DNA from: Helicostylum pulchrum
Taxonomy: Eukaryota > Mucoromycota > Mucoromycetes > Mucorales > Mucoraceae
Assembly (NCBI GenBank): GCA_025677825.1
Contig: JAIXMO010000049.1
Location: 162,513-226,512, forward strand
Direction: 5' to 3'
Length of the DNA: 64,000 nucleotides
The translations under genes and the position numbers were made by a program. Below, in pieces: positions 36,948-48,552 of the stretch. Under the pieces are notes generated by a model. That model was given only the letters and a program-made list of their open reading frames with translations. It was not told the DNA's origin and ran no database searches. How positions within the stretch are numbered: position 1 is the stretch's first letter; each line of letters opens with the position of its first letter.

Positions 36948-39900
36948 ATGGATGACATTGAAAAGTTAGAGCACCTGTCACTGGTTCAAAAAGTAGTCAG
37001 TGAACTTTACAATCACACTGGCTTACACGAACAAGTACTTGGTAATATTTACAAATAAATCCTTTTACGATAACATCTTGTAACTAATCCAAAAAGTTAC
37101 TGTATATAGCTGAATTTATAATTCATTTACATGACGAAGCCAAAGGTTCTCTTGATGCTTTTAAAAAAATGTTAAAGGATGCCGCTGCCGATTTTCCAGA
37201 AGCTTTTGTAGAGAATTTGGATCGAATTATAAAGACATTAAAACCCAAAAGAAAAGTACATCAATCTGATAATGTCGAAGACAAGACTACCAATTTCCCT
37301 GGATTAGCTGTAGAAGATGATCTCGATTGGCAACAAAAGAGAAAAGAAGATATGGTTGTAGCTGACGATATGTTGGCTGAATTAGAAGGTATTAAAGCAA
37401 CTACCGTACCTAGAAACACCAGTAATCATAAACGTAGACATGAGAGTCCCTCGCCTGAACGTAGACATCACCGCAGACACCGATCGCGTTCACGTTCACG
37501 CTCACCATCACGTCGTGGTGGTGGTGGAGGAGGAGGTTTAGACGAAGCACCTATCATCTATAAAATTTACAATGGTACAATATCCAACATTAAAGAATTT
37601 GGTGCATTTGTTCGATTGGAAGGTATTAATGGTAAAGCCGAAGGGTTGGTTCATGTGGGTTCGCTTATCCAAGGACGTGTCAATAACCCGAGAGAGGTTG
37701 TAAAACAAAATCAACCTGTCAAAGTAAAAGTAATGTCTGTTGCTGGTAATCGAATTGGTCTTTCAATGAAAGACGTTGATCAAAAGACAGGAGAGGATTT
37801 ATCTCCTAATTTACGTGTTAGATCACAAGAGGAGTTAGAGGCCATGACATCTCGTAACCCTGAACGTCCTTCATATATGACTGGTTCCAATGCAAACCCT
37901 GTTGGTGTTACAATTGATGAAGGGCCTTCTAGATCAGTAAAACGCATGTCTTCTCCTGAACGTTGGGAATTAAAGCAATTGATTGCTTCTGGTGTTGCTG
38001 ATCCGGCTGATTACCCCGAGTTAAACGAGGATACTGACTTTGATGGTAATGTAGAGACAGAAGAAGAAATTGATGTTGAAGTACGCGAGGAAGAACCTCC
38101 GTTCTTAAAGGGTCAAACAAACCAAACTTTAGATTTGAGTCCTGTCAAGGTTGTTAAGATTCCTGATGGTACTATGAATCGTTCTGCTTTAGCTGGTGCT
38201 TCATTAGCTAAAGAACGTAGAGAATTAAGACAACAACAACAACAACAGGAGATGGATGCTGTACCTCAAGATGTCAATACACCTTGGTTAGATCCTATGG
38301 CTGGACCTGACGGAAGACAATTCGCGCAAGATGCTAGAGGTCATGCAGCTGGTTCTAAACCGGATCAAATTGCTGAATGGAAAAAGGCTACCTTTAATAA
38401 CGCTACTAGTTTTGGTAAAATTACTTCTTTATCTATTCAAGAGCAACGTGAATCACTTCCTACTTTTAAACTTCGTTCATCTCTTATTGAAGCTATTCGT
38501 GAGGTAAGCATTTGCATATATACAAAAATAAAGTAATGTATGTAACTAAACCTCTTTTTTTTTTATTTAGAACCAAATGTTAATTGTTGTTGGTGATACA
38601 GGTTCCGGAAAGACGACGCAAATGACACAATATTTAGCAGAGGAAGGATTTGCCAACAATGGTAGAATTGGTTGTACACAACCTCGTCGTGTTGCTGCCA
38701 TGTCAGTTGCAAAGCGTGTTGCCGAAGAAGTAGGTTGTCGTGTAGGTCAAGAGGTTGGTTACACCATTCGTTTTGAAGATTGTACTAGTCCCGAGACCCG
38801 TATCAAGTATATGACAGATGGTATGCTTTTAAGAGAGTGTTTGATCGATCCCGAAATGAGTCAATACTCAGTAGTTATTCTTGACGAAGCACATGAGAGA
38901 ACTATTTCTACTGATGTCTTGTTTGGTTTATTAAAGCGAGCAGCTAAAAAGCGACCTGATCTCAAGTTGATTATTACTTCTGCTACATTGGATGCTGATA
39001 AATTCGCCACTTATTTTAACAACTGTCCCATTTTCACTATTCCCGGTAGAACTTATCCGGTTGAAGTATTGTATACCAAGGATCCTGAATCTGATTATTT
39101 GGATGCTGCTTTAATTACTGTAATGCAAATCCATCTTTCAGAACCTCCTGGAGATATCCTTTTATTCTTAACAGGTCAAGAAGAAATCGATACAGCCAGT
39201 GAAATCTTATTTGAGCGTATGAAAGCTTTAGGAAGTGATGTACCTGAATTGATTATTCTACCGGTCTATTCTGCTCTACCTTCTGAAATGCAATCTCGTA
39301 TCTTTGATCCTGCTCCACCTGGCAGTCGTAAAGTAGTTATTGCTACCAATATCGCTGAAACCTCTATTACTATTGATGGTGTCTATTATGTCATTGATCC
39401 TGGATTTGTCAAGCAAAATAAATGGGATGCCAAGTTGGGTATGGATTCATTGGTTGTTGTTCCTATCTCACAAGCGGCAGCTAGACAACGTGCAGGTCGT
39501 GCAGGCCGTACAGGTCCCGGTAAATGTTATCGTCTTTACACTGAAACCGCATACCGTAACGAAATGTTACCTAGTACCATCCCCGAAATTCAATTGCTTA
39601 ATTTATCCATGACTGTGTTAACACTAAAGGCAATGGGTATTAATGATTTACTTCATTTCGATTTTATGGACCCTCCACCCGAGAACAATTTAATTCAAGC
39701 CTTGGAACAATTATATGCTTTACAGGCTTTAGATGATGAAGGTCTGTTGACACGTTTAGGTCGTAAAATGGCGGAGTTCCCATTAGAACCTCAATTGTCT
39801 AAAATGTTGATTCAGTCCGTAGATTTGGGTTGTTCTGAAGAGATCTTGACTATCGTTGCCATGTTGACTGCTCAAAACGTCTTTTATCGCCCTAAAGAAA

Positions 39901-40651
39901 AGCAAGCCCAAGCTGATCAAAAGAAGGCCAAGTTCCATCAACCTGAAGGTGATCACTTAACTTTATTAACTGTATATAATGGTTGGAAAGGTAGTAAGTT
40001 TTCCAGTGTTTGGTGTTTCGATAATTTCATTCAAGCTCGTAGTATGAAACGTGCTCAAGATGTTAGGAAGCAATTGCTCGGTATTATGGACAGGTAAGAG
40101 AAAAGAAAGGGATCGAATTTATTTTTTTATATATTTATCTGTATAAACTAATATATAAATGTAGATACCGTCATGATATTGTATCTTGTGGTCGTAATTA
40201 TACAAAGGTTTGTAGATCTTTGGTATCTGGATACTTTAGAAATGCAGCCAAAAAAGATCCTCAAGAAGGTTACAAGACGTTACTGGAAGGAACACCTGTT
40301 TATATTCATCCTTCAAGTGCATTATTTAATAAGGGGCCTGAATGGTAAAATAGTTTATATACTTTTTTTTCCAAAAACATTATATATTGAACTCCTTTTT
40401 GTTAATTTAGGGTTATTTATCATGAAATTGTATTTACATCAAAAGAATATATGCGTGAAGTGACAGCTATTGATCCTAAATGGTTAACAGAGGCTGCACC
40501 TACTTTCTTCCGTGTTGCAGACGCAAACAAGATTTCTAAACGTAAGAAGCAAGAAAAGATTGAACCCTTGTTCAATCGCTATGAGAAGCCTAATGAATGG
40601 AGACTTAGTAGAGCTAAACGTGGTGGAAGAATCAGTCAAACTTTCGGCTAA
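36948..40651 (+). CDS. PRP22: ATP-dependent RNA helicase Prp22/DHX8, splicing factor
   Basis: Five exons give 1,143 aa: 36948-37041, 37110-38503, 38571-40093, 40165-40344, 40411-40651. Prp22 releases spliced mRNA from the spliceosome and proofreads the second step. The N-terminal helical region ([20 protein letters not shown], then [19 protein letters not shown]) is followed by an RS-rich stretch, an S1 RNA-binding domain at about 195-265 ([19 protein letters not shown], then [10 protein letters not shown], then [11 protein letters not shown]) and the DEAH helicase core: [10 protein letters not shown] (motif I), DEAH (II), SAT (III), TNIAETSIT (V), [12 protein letters not shown] (VI). Ratchet and OB-fold regions complete it ([17 protein letters not shown], then [20 protein letters not shown]). 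The length and domain order match DHX8. Confidence 0.96.
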
Positions 40652-40752
40652 AGATACTTGGTTAATGTTATTTACGCTAAAAAATAAAAATAAATAAAAA
40701 AAAGATGCATGTGCTTTTTATTTATTATTTCGCTCTGTTTACAATTTTGTTT

Positions 40753-43080
40753 TTAATATATAAATGAAGAGTCCTCGTTTCCCAATATATCTCTTGATCT
40801 TTCCATTATTTTATCCAACAACACTTTATCTTCCTCTGTATTCTTTATCTTTATCGACTCCCTGACAACAATCTCTGCCTTATCATACTCTTGCAACTTG
40901 TACAACACCTCCGCCACCGTCGAAAGCACCACGGGATGTCTAGGATGGATCCTAAATGCCTCCCACAACAAAGTCTTTGCCTGTTGATACAAATTTAAAT
41001 CCTTATAACAAGACGCCATTCCAAACCAGCTTCGATAACATCGTTTATTAGCCACCATACATTTAGCGAAATAAGATTTGGCGTTTAAACAATTATCCTT
41101 ATCAATATTCTCATACCCAACCAACGTAGACGCATACGATCTACTGGGATCCAATTCGATTGCCTTTTGAAACCATTGTATCGCTGAATTATTTGAATTC
41201 ATCTTGTGCCAATTACCTGCAGCAATAAAAGCTTCGTATTGATGACATGGGTTATGAGATAGTTTATAAACTAATATGTTAAGTTCAGTTGATAAGTCCA
41301 AATACCAAAGACATGTTGAATAAGTTGAAACTTCGTTACAGAACCATGGTGTAATTGCAAATACGTGTTTAAAGTATAAGCGAGCCTTATAATGATAATA
41401 ACTGATTAGTTTATACATGTATATACGTTACATACTACCTATACTTATACGGTTTCATAGTCAGTAGTATCATAGTATGCCTTTCCCAACATACATAATA
41501 CGCGAGGAGAATCATATTGACAATCATCCAACTGATGAAGTTCTAGTATAGCCTGTTTGCAGTAGTAAAAGGACTGGTACATATATCCGTTTGCCATAAT
41601 ACAAAGTAACCGCATTACTTTATTCATACCTTGTCCTATATGCTTGCGTACCTCTTGACTAACATTGACTTGATTATTTGATTGAGGAAGGAAATAGCTT
41701 TATATAATATCTTGATCTATTATATTAGAATAGATCTAAGAAAGGAAAAAACAGATCAGTATTTGAATGCCAAATATATTAGGTTTCTTTTTTACCTCCT
41801 TTTCTTTTTTGGACAAGTAATCATTATCCGGTTGAACTCTACTTGTAGCCAATCTTGGTGGACCATTTTTTTTTTTACAATTTCTAAATCTATCTCAACA
41901 TTATCGTTGTCTTTTGTATCGTCTTTATTGTCATTATCAATACTTTGTGGGGGTTGAATAAGAGAACTTTGATAGATAATAGAATCATCTGCTTTAGTTG
42001 GATACAGTCCACCTTTGGTATACCTAGCCTTAGTTTCCTTTTCTCTTTTAATTTCCTGATTAATCGATTGAATAACGCTATTCTTCATATGTTCCAATTC
42101 ACTTGTAAAAAAAATAAATACATGCAATAAGAAAAAGACAGAGAAAGAACAAATATACCTTTGACTATTTTCTCTTAGAATTTCATATATATCATCATCA
42201 ATTAACTTTGGTCGTAAATTAACCAACGATCGTAACTGTTCTGTACTTATATTATCGCTGTATCGTATGTGCGGCATCGAATATTTATTTGATTCAACGG
42301 AACCCGACTCTTCTTCAATTTTACTTGAGAACTGAATATCTGAAGCATTGAGGTTAGGCACTGCAGGCGACAAATAATGATCACAATCTCTATTCAAATC
42401 TACTGAAGGTTCTTCAAAACAAGTAAAGACATGTTTGGGTAATTTAGCAGTATTAAAGTCGATACAGTCAGAAGCAATGTCACGTAATTTGTTATAAGCA
42501 GTGATTTTATATGGATTACTTTCTAAACACAACCACAAATACTTTGCTGCGGCTTTAACGTTGTCCAGCTTTATATACTGATCAGCTAATAAAGTACGTA
42601 AACAAGCTTTACTAGGTAAATGATGTCTTATTGAAGTACTAGCGAACTCTATATATCACGTTAACATTTAAGTATATTATATTATATAATTATTTTTTTT
42701 TCCTTCTTACCGTTTCCCCAATACACTTTTTGTGGTAAATCTTTTGAAGAAAGTACTAAACACAAAGCTTCTACACCTTCATTCAATAACTTACGTTTCT
42801 CTTCTTCGTCATACGTGGAATTGTTTGATAATTTAATACAAGTTTCAGCGAACAAGTTCAAACAGGGAACAAATTTGAAATATCTCAATATGGAATAACT
42901 AGCCATATAGTCCAAATTGTGATACAAACATTTTGCATACAAGAACGTATAGTGCTCATTTTTTTTATCAATTGCATAAAGTCTTTCAGCCAAGAACTAC
43001 GCATTTTGATAATCACCATCATCTAGATCTCTATACACTAGTGCTATCAATATCCAAGCTTCCATTGAAGTATCTACCAT
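40753..43080 (-). pseudogene. CDC27: CDC27/APC3-like TPR protein with an in-frame nonsense codon
   Basis: Exons 43080-42711, 42648-42159, 42101-41796, 41658-41451 and 41385-40753 keep frame through all splice sites. CDC27 is the TPR scaffold subunit of the anaphase-promoting complex. Recognisable parts are FLAERLYA near the N terminus, PRVLCMLGKAYYDTTDYE, YSTCLWYL, then TPRs (EAFIAAGNWHKMNSNNSAIQ, then FQKAIELDPSRSYASTLVGY, then IHPRHPVVLSTVAEVLYKLQ). Codon 28 is TAG (42999-42997), exactly between DYQNA and FLAERLYA, where relatives have a hydrophobic residue. There is no later in-frame ATG before the conserved block. The C terminus is shorter than in family members, lacking the last TPRs. 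It is a decaying paralogue, a read-through gene or a base error. Confidence 0.75.
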
Positions 43081-43163
43081 AAAAAATAGAGAGAAAAAAG
43101 AGAAAAAAAACGGGGGGGGGGGTTTATTATTTTGATAAATTAATAGTACACGAAAAAAAGGAT

Positions 43164-44005
43164 TTATTTTTCCTTCTTGAATTGAACAGAAATGTTGCTA
43201 ATTCCAACAGGTTCACCAGACTATATTTTTACACAGTATTTTAGTACTAGACACAATCAATAATTTTATGTAGTCTTTTTTTACCTTTTCATCGTATTCA
43301 GCCCACTCTCCCTCGCAAAGATCAATTTCTTCAAAAACGGTACCAGATTGAGTACCCTTACAGGTCCAAGATTCCTAAATAAACCACGTATCAATTATCG
43401 ATCCCTTTTTCTCCCTATCTTTTTCTTACTCTAGGTTGGAAATCAACCAACTCTAAACCACGACAATCAAACTGAGCAATTTGTTGAAACTCTCCATTTT
43501 GTTCAACGTCATACTTTCTAATCTTGAAAGAAGGTTCGAATTCTATAATATATACATCAATAACCCTTTCCTCATAAAAAGACCATATCAATTTTACTAC
43601 TTACGTGCGGTGCCATCACGCTTACAAAACTTACAACGCATAACCAAATTGGCAGAACCTCTAGAAGAGTTCATATCATATGAGTCCTATAAGCGTACCC
43701 CTTTTCTTAATATATTGTACCGTTTTTTTTTTCCATTATTACCTGTTGGTTAAAAGTGATCCAAGTGTCATCAACTTCATGACAACTAGTACATTCAACC
43801 TTTAACAAGATTTTTCCAGTCAGATTTTTCTTTTTATGTGCATGTATTTATTCAGTTACCTTAAAGTACCATTCATAGTCTTCGACAGGAGAAAGATCAG
43901 TGACGTTCTCAAGATCAGCCTTGATATATAAACCTAGTTTCTATATATAAACGGTAACAATGAACTACTACTCAGTTTATACGTTATTTTAACACTTACA
44001 ACCAT
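43164..44005 (-). CDS. CXXC zinc-binding protein, UPF0587/CZIB family
   Basis: Seven exons give 161 aa: 44005-44000, 43940-43860, 43799-43743, 43686-43605, 43542-43430, 43374-43285, 43220-43164. The first exon is only 6 nt (ATG GTT). With it the protein starts MVKLGLYIKADLENV, as in the family. Two CxxC pairs, CTSC (in VECTSCHEVDD) and CKFC (in MRCKFCKRDG), bind zinc. The tail is GISNISVQFKKEK. The length agrees with the usual 160 aa. The cellular role is poorly defined; it is a conserved eukaryotic cytosolic protein. Confidence 0.92.
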
Positions 44006-44512
44006 ACTTGTTTTGTTGTAGAAAAGAAAAGGAAAAATTTTGATGTACCTGACTGGGGGAGCTCCACTCACCAATTTTGATTTGATTCGTTCTGATATTT
44101 AATACTGACCAATACGATTGTGATTTAGTGATTTATGCACCAATGAAATGGTTAATTGAGTTCTATCTTTGAAAAGCAAAATACACACAACCAAGGTGGA
44201 ATAAAAGTCAATGCTAATCAATGACAAGCGATTTATCCATTCTCACTGAAAAGTTCAAAAACTTTTCTAGTGGCGTTAACAAAATTACTTGTAGATGTGC
44301 CTTCTGTAGCGATAAATTTTATGTAACTGTTTCCTTCATTTTTTTTATAACTAACAATTCCTTAGTTGAACCTAAATAAAAGATAAATCCTTTGCGTCAT
44401 AAATTAGACTAAACAATATCGAAGTCACATTTACAATACTTAAAATGAGTAATGTCAAAGTACCTCTTTTTCCATCGAAGATCATCTTTCTTTATTAACA
44501 AAGAGCCGTATA
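44006..44512. other. Intergenic, no gene seen
   Basis: About 500 bp upstream of CZIB. No coding frame or repeat was recognised. It grades into decayed ORFs. Confidence 0.4.
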
Positions 44513-45790
44513 AATGAAAAGACCTCACGATGAAGGCTCGGATAAGGGATCAAAAAGAGGCGAGTACATTCATGCTAAGATAAGGCTAAGCATGACCGAC
44601 AGTCTAATGATATGCATGCATATTTAGAGAATGACCAGAACAAGTGTATTTCTTCTGCTAAAGGTAAGGTTAAAATATGTTGTTGGACGTATCTTATACA
44701 TGGTTTTTCCTATACAACATATGCCATGTATCATATCTTCAAAATTCTGACACCACAATAATTAGCTAAAGGAAAGAAATGTAATACGTACTGATGATAA
44801 CTATCACCAACATTTAGAACCGACAGAATATATAGAAGATGCAGAGAGACTAAGGCAATCATCTATATGGGACCTTTTTTGAATAGTTGATACTAAACTT
44901 TTTTCAACAAAAGTACCACTCTTCTTCTATAACCCAAAAGAGGTAGCTGGTGATGTTATGCCCATTTTTTCAGTGGATTACATTTACGTCTACTTAGTGG
45001 ATCTGCGGAAAACAACTTTTTGCTGCTTTATAATATATATTCTGTGCTTTTCGGAAACCAAGGGACATGCTACTATTATACGCTATTTGCCAATTTTATA
45101 ACTGCAAAATTTATTGTTTCTCAACAAGGGCAAAGTCTGAAGTTACCATACCAAAGAATTCTGATAATACCAATTCGATCCCGTCGACTACTGTTGGTAT
45201 GGCTTAAACGTCGATAATACCGCCAACGGAAGCTCGTATGATGATGTGCGTATTGATCGTGCTATTGCCGCGGAAGAAAATATTTACGCTAAAAAACGAG
45301 ACGCCACTGACAAGAAAAGTCGACAAAAGCCTCATCTTCTCGATTGTTCCCTAGACGATCGTATCCAAAATTTTAAAGGAAGAAGCATTTTCAATTTTCC
45401 AAAAAAAAAAAAAAAAAATAGGATTCAGTCAGAAAGAAGAAGTACAGAGATAACAGTCATACAACTACGGACGAAGAAATACAGAAATTTGTAGCTAGCC
45501 TTTCCGCGAAATATTTACCCACTGGCTCTGTACCCGTAACGACGATCAAGATTGAAAAAATGATGACAGAAAAAGCCATCCCAGGTTTATCTGAAATAGA
45601 CATTCCTAAATCTTCAATGTGGTTACACAATAAGGTCAAAAAAATGAAGATTAGTGTACATGACTTCATTGATAGCTTTGCTCCAAAATTACGTCTTACG
45701 TATGACAGATCGGTCAAAAGAGAAGTAGAGTAAGAAAAAGCTGTTGAAAACGACGAAGAAGCTCTTGAAATAGCTGACATATAAGATGTT
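44513..45790 (+). pseudogene. Cluster of broken ORFs of unknown origin
   Basis: Plus-strand fragments in shifting frames: MKRPHDEGSDKGSKRG at 44513, KHDRQSNDMHAYLENDQNKC just after, NVIRTDDNYHQHLEPTEYIE at about 44780, then PLFFYNPKEVAGDVM, and from about 45430 a longer frame (EEIQKFVASLSAKYLPTGS, then LTYDRSVKREVE) that hits a stop near 45730 and continues open. A possible intron (GTAAGG..AATTAG) lies at about 44660-44765. The pieces look like one decayed gene or two. No family is recognised. Confidence 0.4.
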
Positions 45791-45860
45791 CTGGAGGATG
45801 AGGAAAATGAAGACGACATACGAGTTGTAAGTAAACCTCTAAAAATATCCTCTGATACTT

Positions 45861-46118
45861 TTATTTTTTACCTCCTTGGATTTTTCTGATCTTTGGAGGT
45901 GCTTTTGGCGCGCGAATGTTCAAGTTTATAACACCAATCGACGATATAGCACCTATAATCGAATATGAAGGTGCTTTTGTCAAAGACCTCAACACTACGG
46001 CTTCCTTTCCTTTAGGTGCCCAAGCTCTACACGATCTCATGTTGATATCAAAGCCAGACTCATCAATAAAAATGCAATTTTTTGAAAAATCCATGTCTGT
46101 TTGTTTTTTAAAAGGCAA
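45861..46118 (-). pseudogene. IS630/Tc1-mariner-type DDE transposase fragment
   Basis: An 85-codon minus-strand frame reads FSKNCIFIDESGFDINM, then RAWAPKGKEAVV, then SIIGAISSIGVINLNIR. The FIDESGF block holds the first catalytic Asp, and the R-x-W-x-x-K-G motif and GAIS strand are classic for IS630/Tc1-mariner DDE domains. The N-terminal helix-turn-helix part and the last catalytic residues are missing, so it is a truncated remnant. It abuts the ORF at 46177. Confidence 0.8.
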
Positions 46119-46176
46119 AAATAAGTAACTGTAAACGCGGGGTGAACAAAGAAAATTCTTTCTTTTTTTTAAAAAA

Positions 46177-46758
46177 ATGTTAGTTTATGATTTTGAAAGT
46201 GTTGAAACCAAAAAAAAGCTTAATCAACCTTTACAACCAACTACAGTCTCCAAAGCGGTTTCATATGAACTAAGAGAAAAGAACAATTTCGCCAATGCAG
46301 AAATCTTATTCGGATATTTGATAGAGATCCTTGACGAAAAGAAAAGCTCAAATGTAATGTATAATGAATTTGACATTACAGCCTTTCAACGAGCTGTTAG
46401 TACGCTGGTACGATACGCACCTAGTCCAAATGACTCTAGATATTATTTTAATTTAGCATTAGCAGAATTTGATAAACCTTTAAGAACGTCTACATTGGAA
46501 CTAACTATCCTTAATAATCTTGTTTTCGTACATTCACAACATAATGATACTATGGAGGATGCCTTAAACATTATTAAGACTGCTTTAGAAATTGGTGTTT
46601 TTCGATTTAAAGTAACAGAATATTATAGACATCAACCTTCTAGGTTTAATGATCCTTTATCAGTTTTTGAAACGCTATCAAAGAAAGTATTAAAGTATCA
46701 TGGTTTAGAATTCAATCAAGATAAAACTGATGTTCAAAAGCATATCAAAAAGAATTAG
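46177..46758 (+). CDS. Single-exon protein of unknown function
   Basis: 193 aa, uninterrupted, starting right after a T8A7 tract and ending DVQKHIKKN. It is helical in character (NNFANAEILFGYLIEILDEK, then ALNIIKTALEIG) and might be TPR-like, but no motif is firm. It sits between an IS630 scrap and a Fanzor scrap, so it may be a passenger or lineage-specific gene. No function is claimed. Confidence 0.55.
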   Translation: MLVYDFESVETKKKLNQPLQPTTVSKAVSYELREKNNFANAEILFGYLIEILDEKKSSNVMYNEFDITAFQRAVSTLVRYAPSPNDSRYYFNLALAEFDKPLRTSTLELTILNNLVFVHSQHNDTMEDALNIIKTALEIGVFRFKVTEYYRHQPSRFNDPLSVFETLSKKVLKYHGLEFNQDKTDVQKHIKKN

Positions 46759-46991
46759 AAACGTGTACCACACCGCTTGCAATCTATAACAATATACATA
46801 TACTCGTATGTACCTTTTAAAAAAATAAATTAAATATTCAAAATGCAAAAAAAAAACAAGTACATGGGAAGCTTCATATTTGACGGTTAGAGTATTTTGG
46901 TCAATATTATATGATAAAGAAACGAATGATTTACACAACTAGATATTAATGTTACAAAAAAGGCAAGTAAGCTTTTGAAACCTCTTTCGGT

Positions 46992-47343
46992 AAATTTTTA
47001 AAGATTAAAAGACTAACAAGTGGTGTAACCGGTGTACTTACGAAGGAGCTACAGAAAAGACAACCCCTGTACAAGAATGCTGCCATCGATATCAATGAAT
47101 TTAGGACGTCAAAGGTATCATTGGTTTATTTTTTCAAGTGATAACATATAGATTCGTTCAAAATGCAACAAATACAGCCTAGAAAATCTCAAAATCTCCT
47201 CCCATGGTATTTTAAGCTGCAAATCTTGTAACATACTTTGGGATAGAGATATATACGCTGCCTTAAATATGATTAGCATATCTCGTTTGGTGTGGAGTGG
47301 TAACGGAAGACCCACCATTTTCTGTCACCGGAAATCGCAGTAA
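46992..47343 (+). pseudogene. Fanzor C-terminal fragment (plus strand)
   Basis: Reads KFLKIKRLTSGVTGVLTKEL, then IDINEFRTSK, then after a likely intron (GTATCA..ATATAG, about 47116-47152) RSKCNKYSLENLKISS, SCKSCNILWDRDIYAALNMI and GRPTIF to a stop at 47341. INEF (RuvC-II Glu), two Cys pairs (the first now C-N-K-Y) and W-D-R-D-x-x-A-A-x-N (RuvC-III) identify the C-terminal half of a Fanzor. Nothing of the N-terminal half lies upstream on this strand. Confidence 0.8.
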
Positions 47344-47639
47344 GAACACTGTTTCCTCCTTTCTGGAAGATTTAGATATTTACCAGGTAAAGTATTTGAG
47401 AAAAGTATTATTTTACAGTATCCTTGTTGCCGAAAACAACTAACGGAACTTTAAACCCTTTTTTCTTCTGTTCATGTTTATTACATATTATACTGCTACT
47501 AACATGATTAGTGTTATAAGAAGCCGATGTAACTATATTTCTAACCTGCCATCAATAGGTATATTTTTAGCCTCTGCTTTTTTCCTCAGTTGTCTTCTAT
47601 TTTTCTTTGTTTTTTTCTGTTTTGTTTTGTTATATTTTG

Positions 47640-48040
47640 TTATATTTTTTTTTCACCATTGAGCAGAATGTTGACCGCTTCTGCGTTTGCCCTTTGTCTA
47701 CCTTGATAGTCATGAAATCTAAAGGCCGCGGATCGTTCATTATAAAAATAAAGTAACTCTGGAGAGTACTTGAGAGTATATTCCACGTATGTGTTCCATT
47801 TTTCTTTGTTTACCATTTTTGGAGAGGGGAAATCAGTTTCAAAACTTTTAATCCCGTTTCTTGCTTTCAGCTTGTCAATGTGGTTGGCTCTTCTTTTTGA
47901 ACCAGTGTAGCATGTTCTCTCCTTGCTACTATATCGCAGTACTTCCTGCTTGCCTTCTTCGTGATGTATTATCGAATGACGTTGTAGCAATTGCCGTTAA
48001 CAAAGACCGACCTGGAAATATCCGGAGATTCGTCTATTAT
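47640..48040 (-). pseudogene. Fanzor internal fragment (minus strand)
   Basis: From about 48035 down: FPGRSLLTAIA, then after a frameshift RHSIIHHEEGKQEVLRYS, YTGSKRRANHIDKL, GIKSFETDFPSPK, LLYFYNERSAAFRFHDYQGR, ending at a stop at 47640. LLYFYN..YQGRQRA matches FYGSS..YQGRQKA of the decayed Fanzor at 35.3 kb, so both belong to one family. It covers the part after RuvC-I and lies opposite in direction to the C-terminal piece at 47.0-47.3 kb. Confidence 0.72.
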
Positions 48041-48109
48041 CAACTCGTCACTTTTCCTCTCTCCCTTTTCCCACTCCATAGTATACATAAAGTATATTTT
48101 TTATTTCAA

Positions 48110-48552
48110 ATGCCAAGATTTACTTCTGAACAAACTGCAGCTACGAAAAGCGGTTACGATAGAGAACCAAAGCCTTCTCAAGCTACTAGTTATCGAGGAA
48201 ATTGCTAGCAGATTTGAAACTAATAGTAAAGACGTTAGGGTCTGGCTTGAAAAATGTAAGATCTTCAAGCTCAAATAGAGAAGAAATCGCAGCCAGCGAA
48301 GCAAAAGAGATTATTGTAATTTTATAAGAAGAGGAGGAGTATGGTACACCTTTCGTACGCAGACCGAGATTTACTCAGGAAAAAACCAGCACTCTGGAAG
48401 TTAATTTTAGACATAACTTTTATCCCTCCAAAGAGAAAGTAAAGGAACTCGCAGTTACATTTGGTACCGCCGATAAGCGTATTGCTGTGTGGTATCACAA
48501 CAGAAGAAATAAAGAAACAAGGTTTATCAAACCAAAGAGTAGAGAAAAATAA
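48110..48552 (+). pseudogene. Tandem homeodomain-like pseudogene
   Basis: Two related units. The first starts MPRFTSEQTAATKSGYD at 48110 and continues, after a frameshift near 48180, as VIEEIASRFETNSKDVRVWL to a TAG at 48276. The second, 48358-48552, reads RPRFTQEKTSTLEVNFRHN, YPSKEKVKELAVTFGTADKR and IAVWYHNRRNKE to a stop. R-F-T-x-E, Y-P-S-K-E and V-W-[FY]-x-N-R-R are homeodomain signatures, with helix 3 clear in the second copy. Stops and a frameshift show decay, unless unrecognised introns rescue it. Confidence 0.6.

Noticed and set aside
45457..45819. Ser-rich minus-strand ORF of 120 codons
   Set aside because: It is the reverse of a better coding-like plus-strand frame (EEIQKFVASLSAKYLP..).
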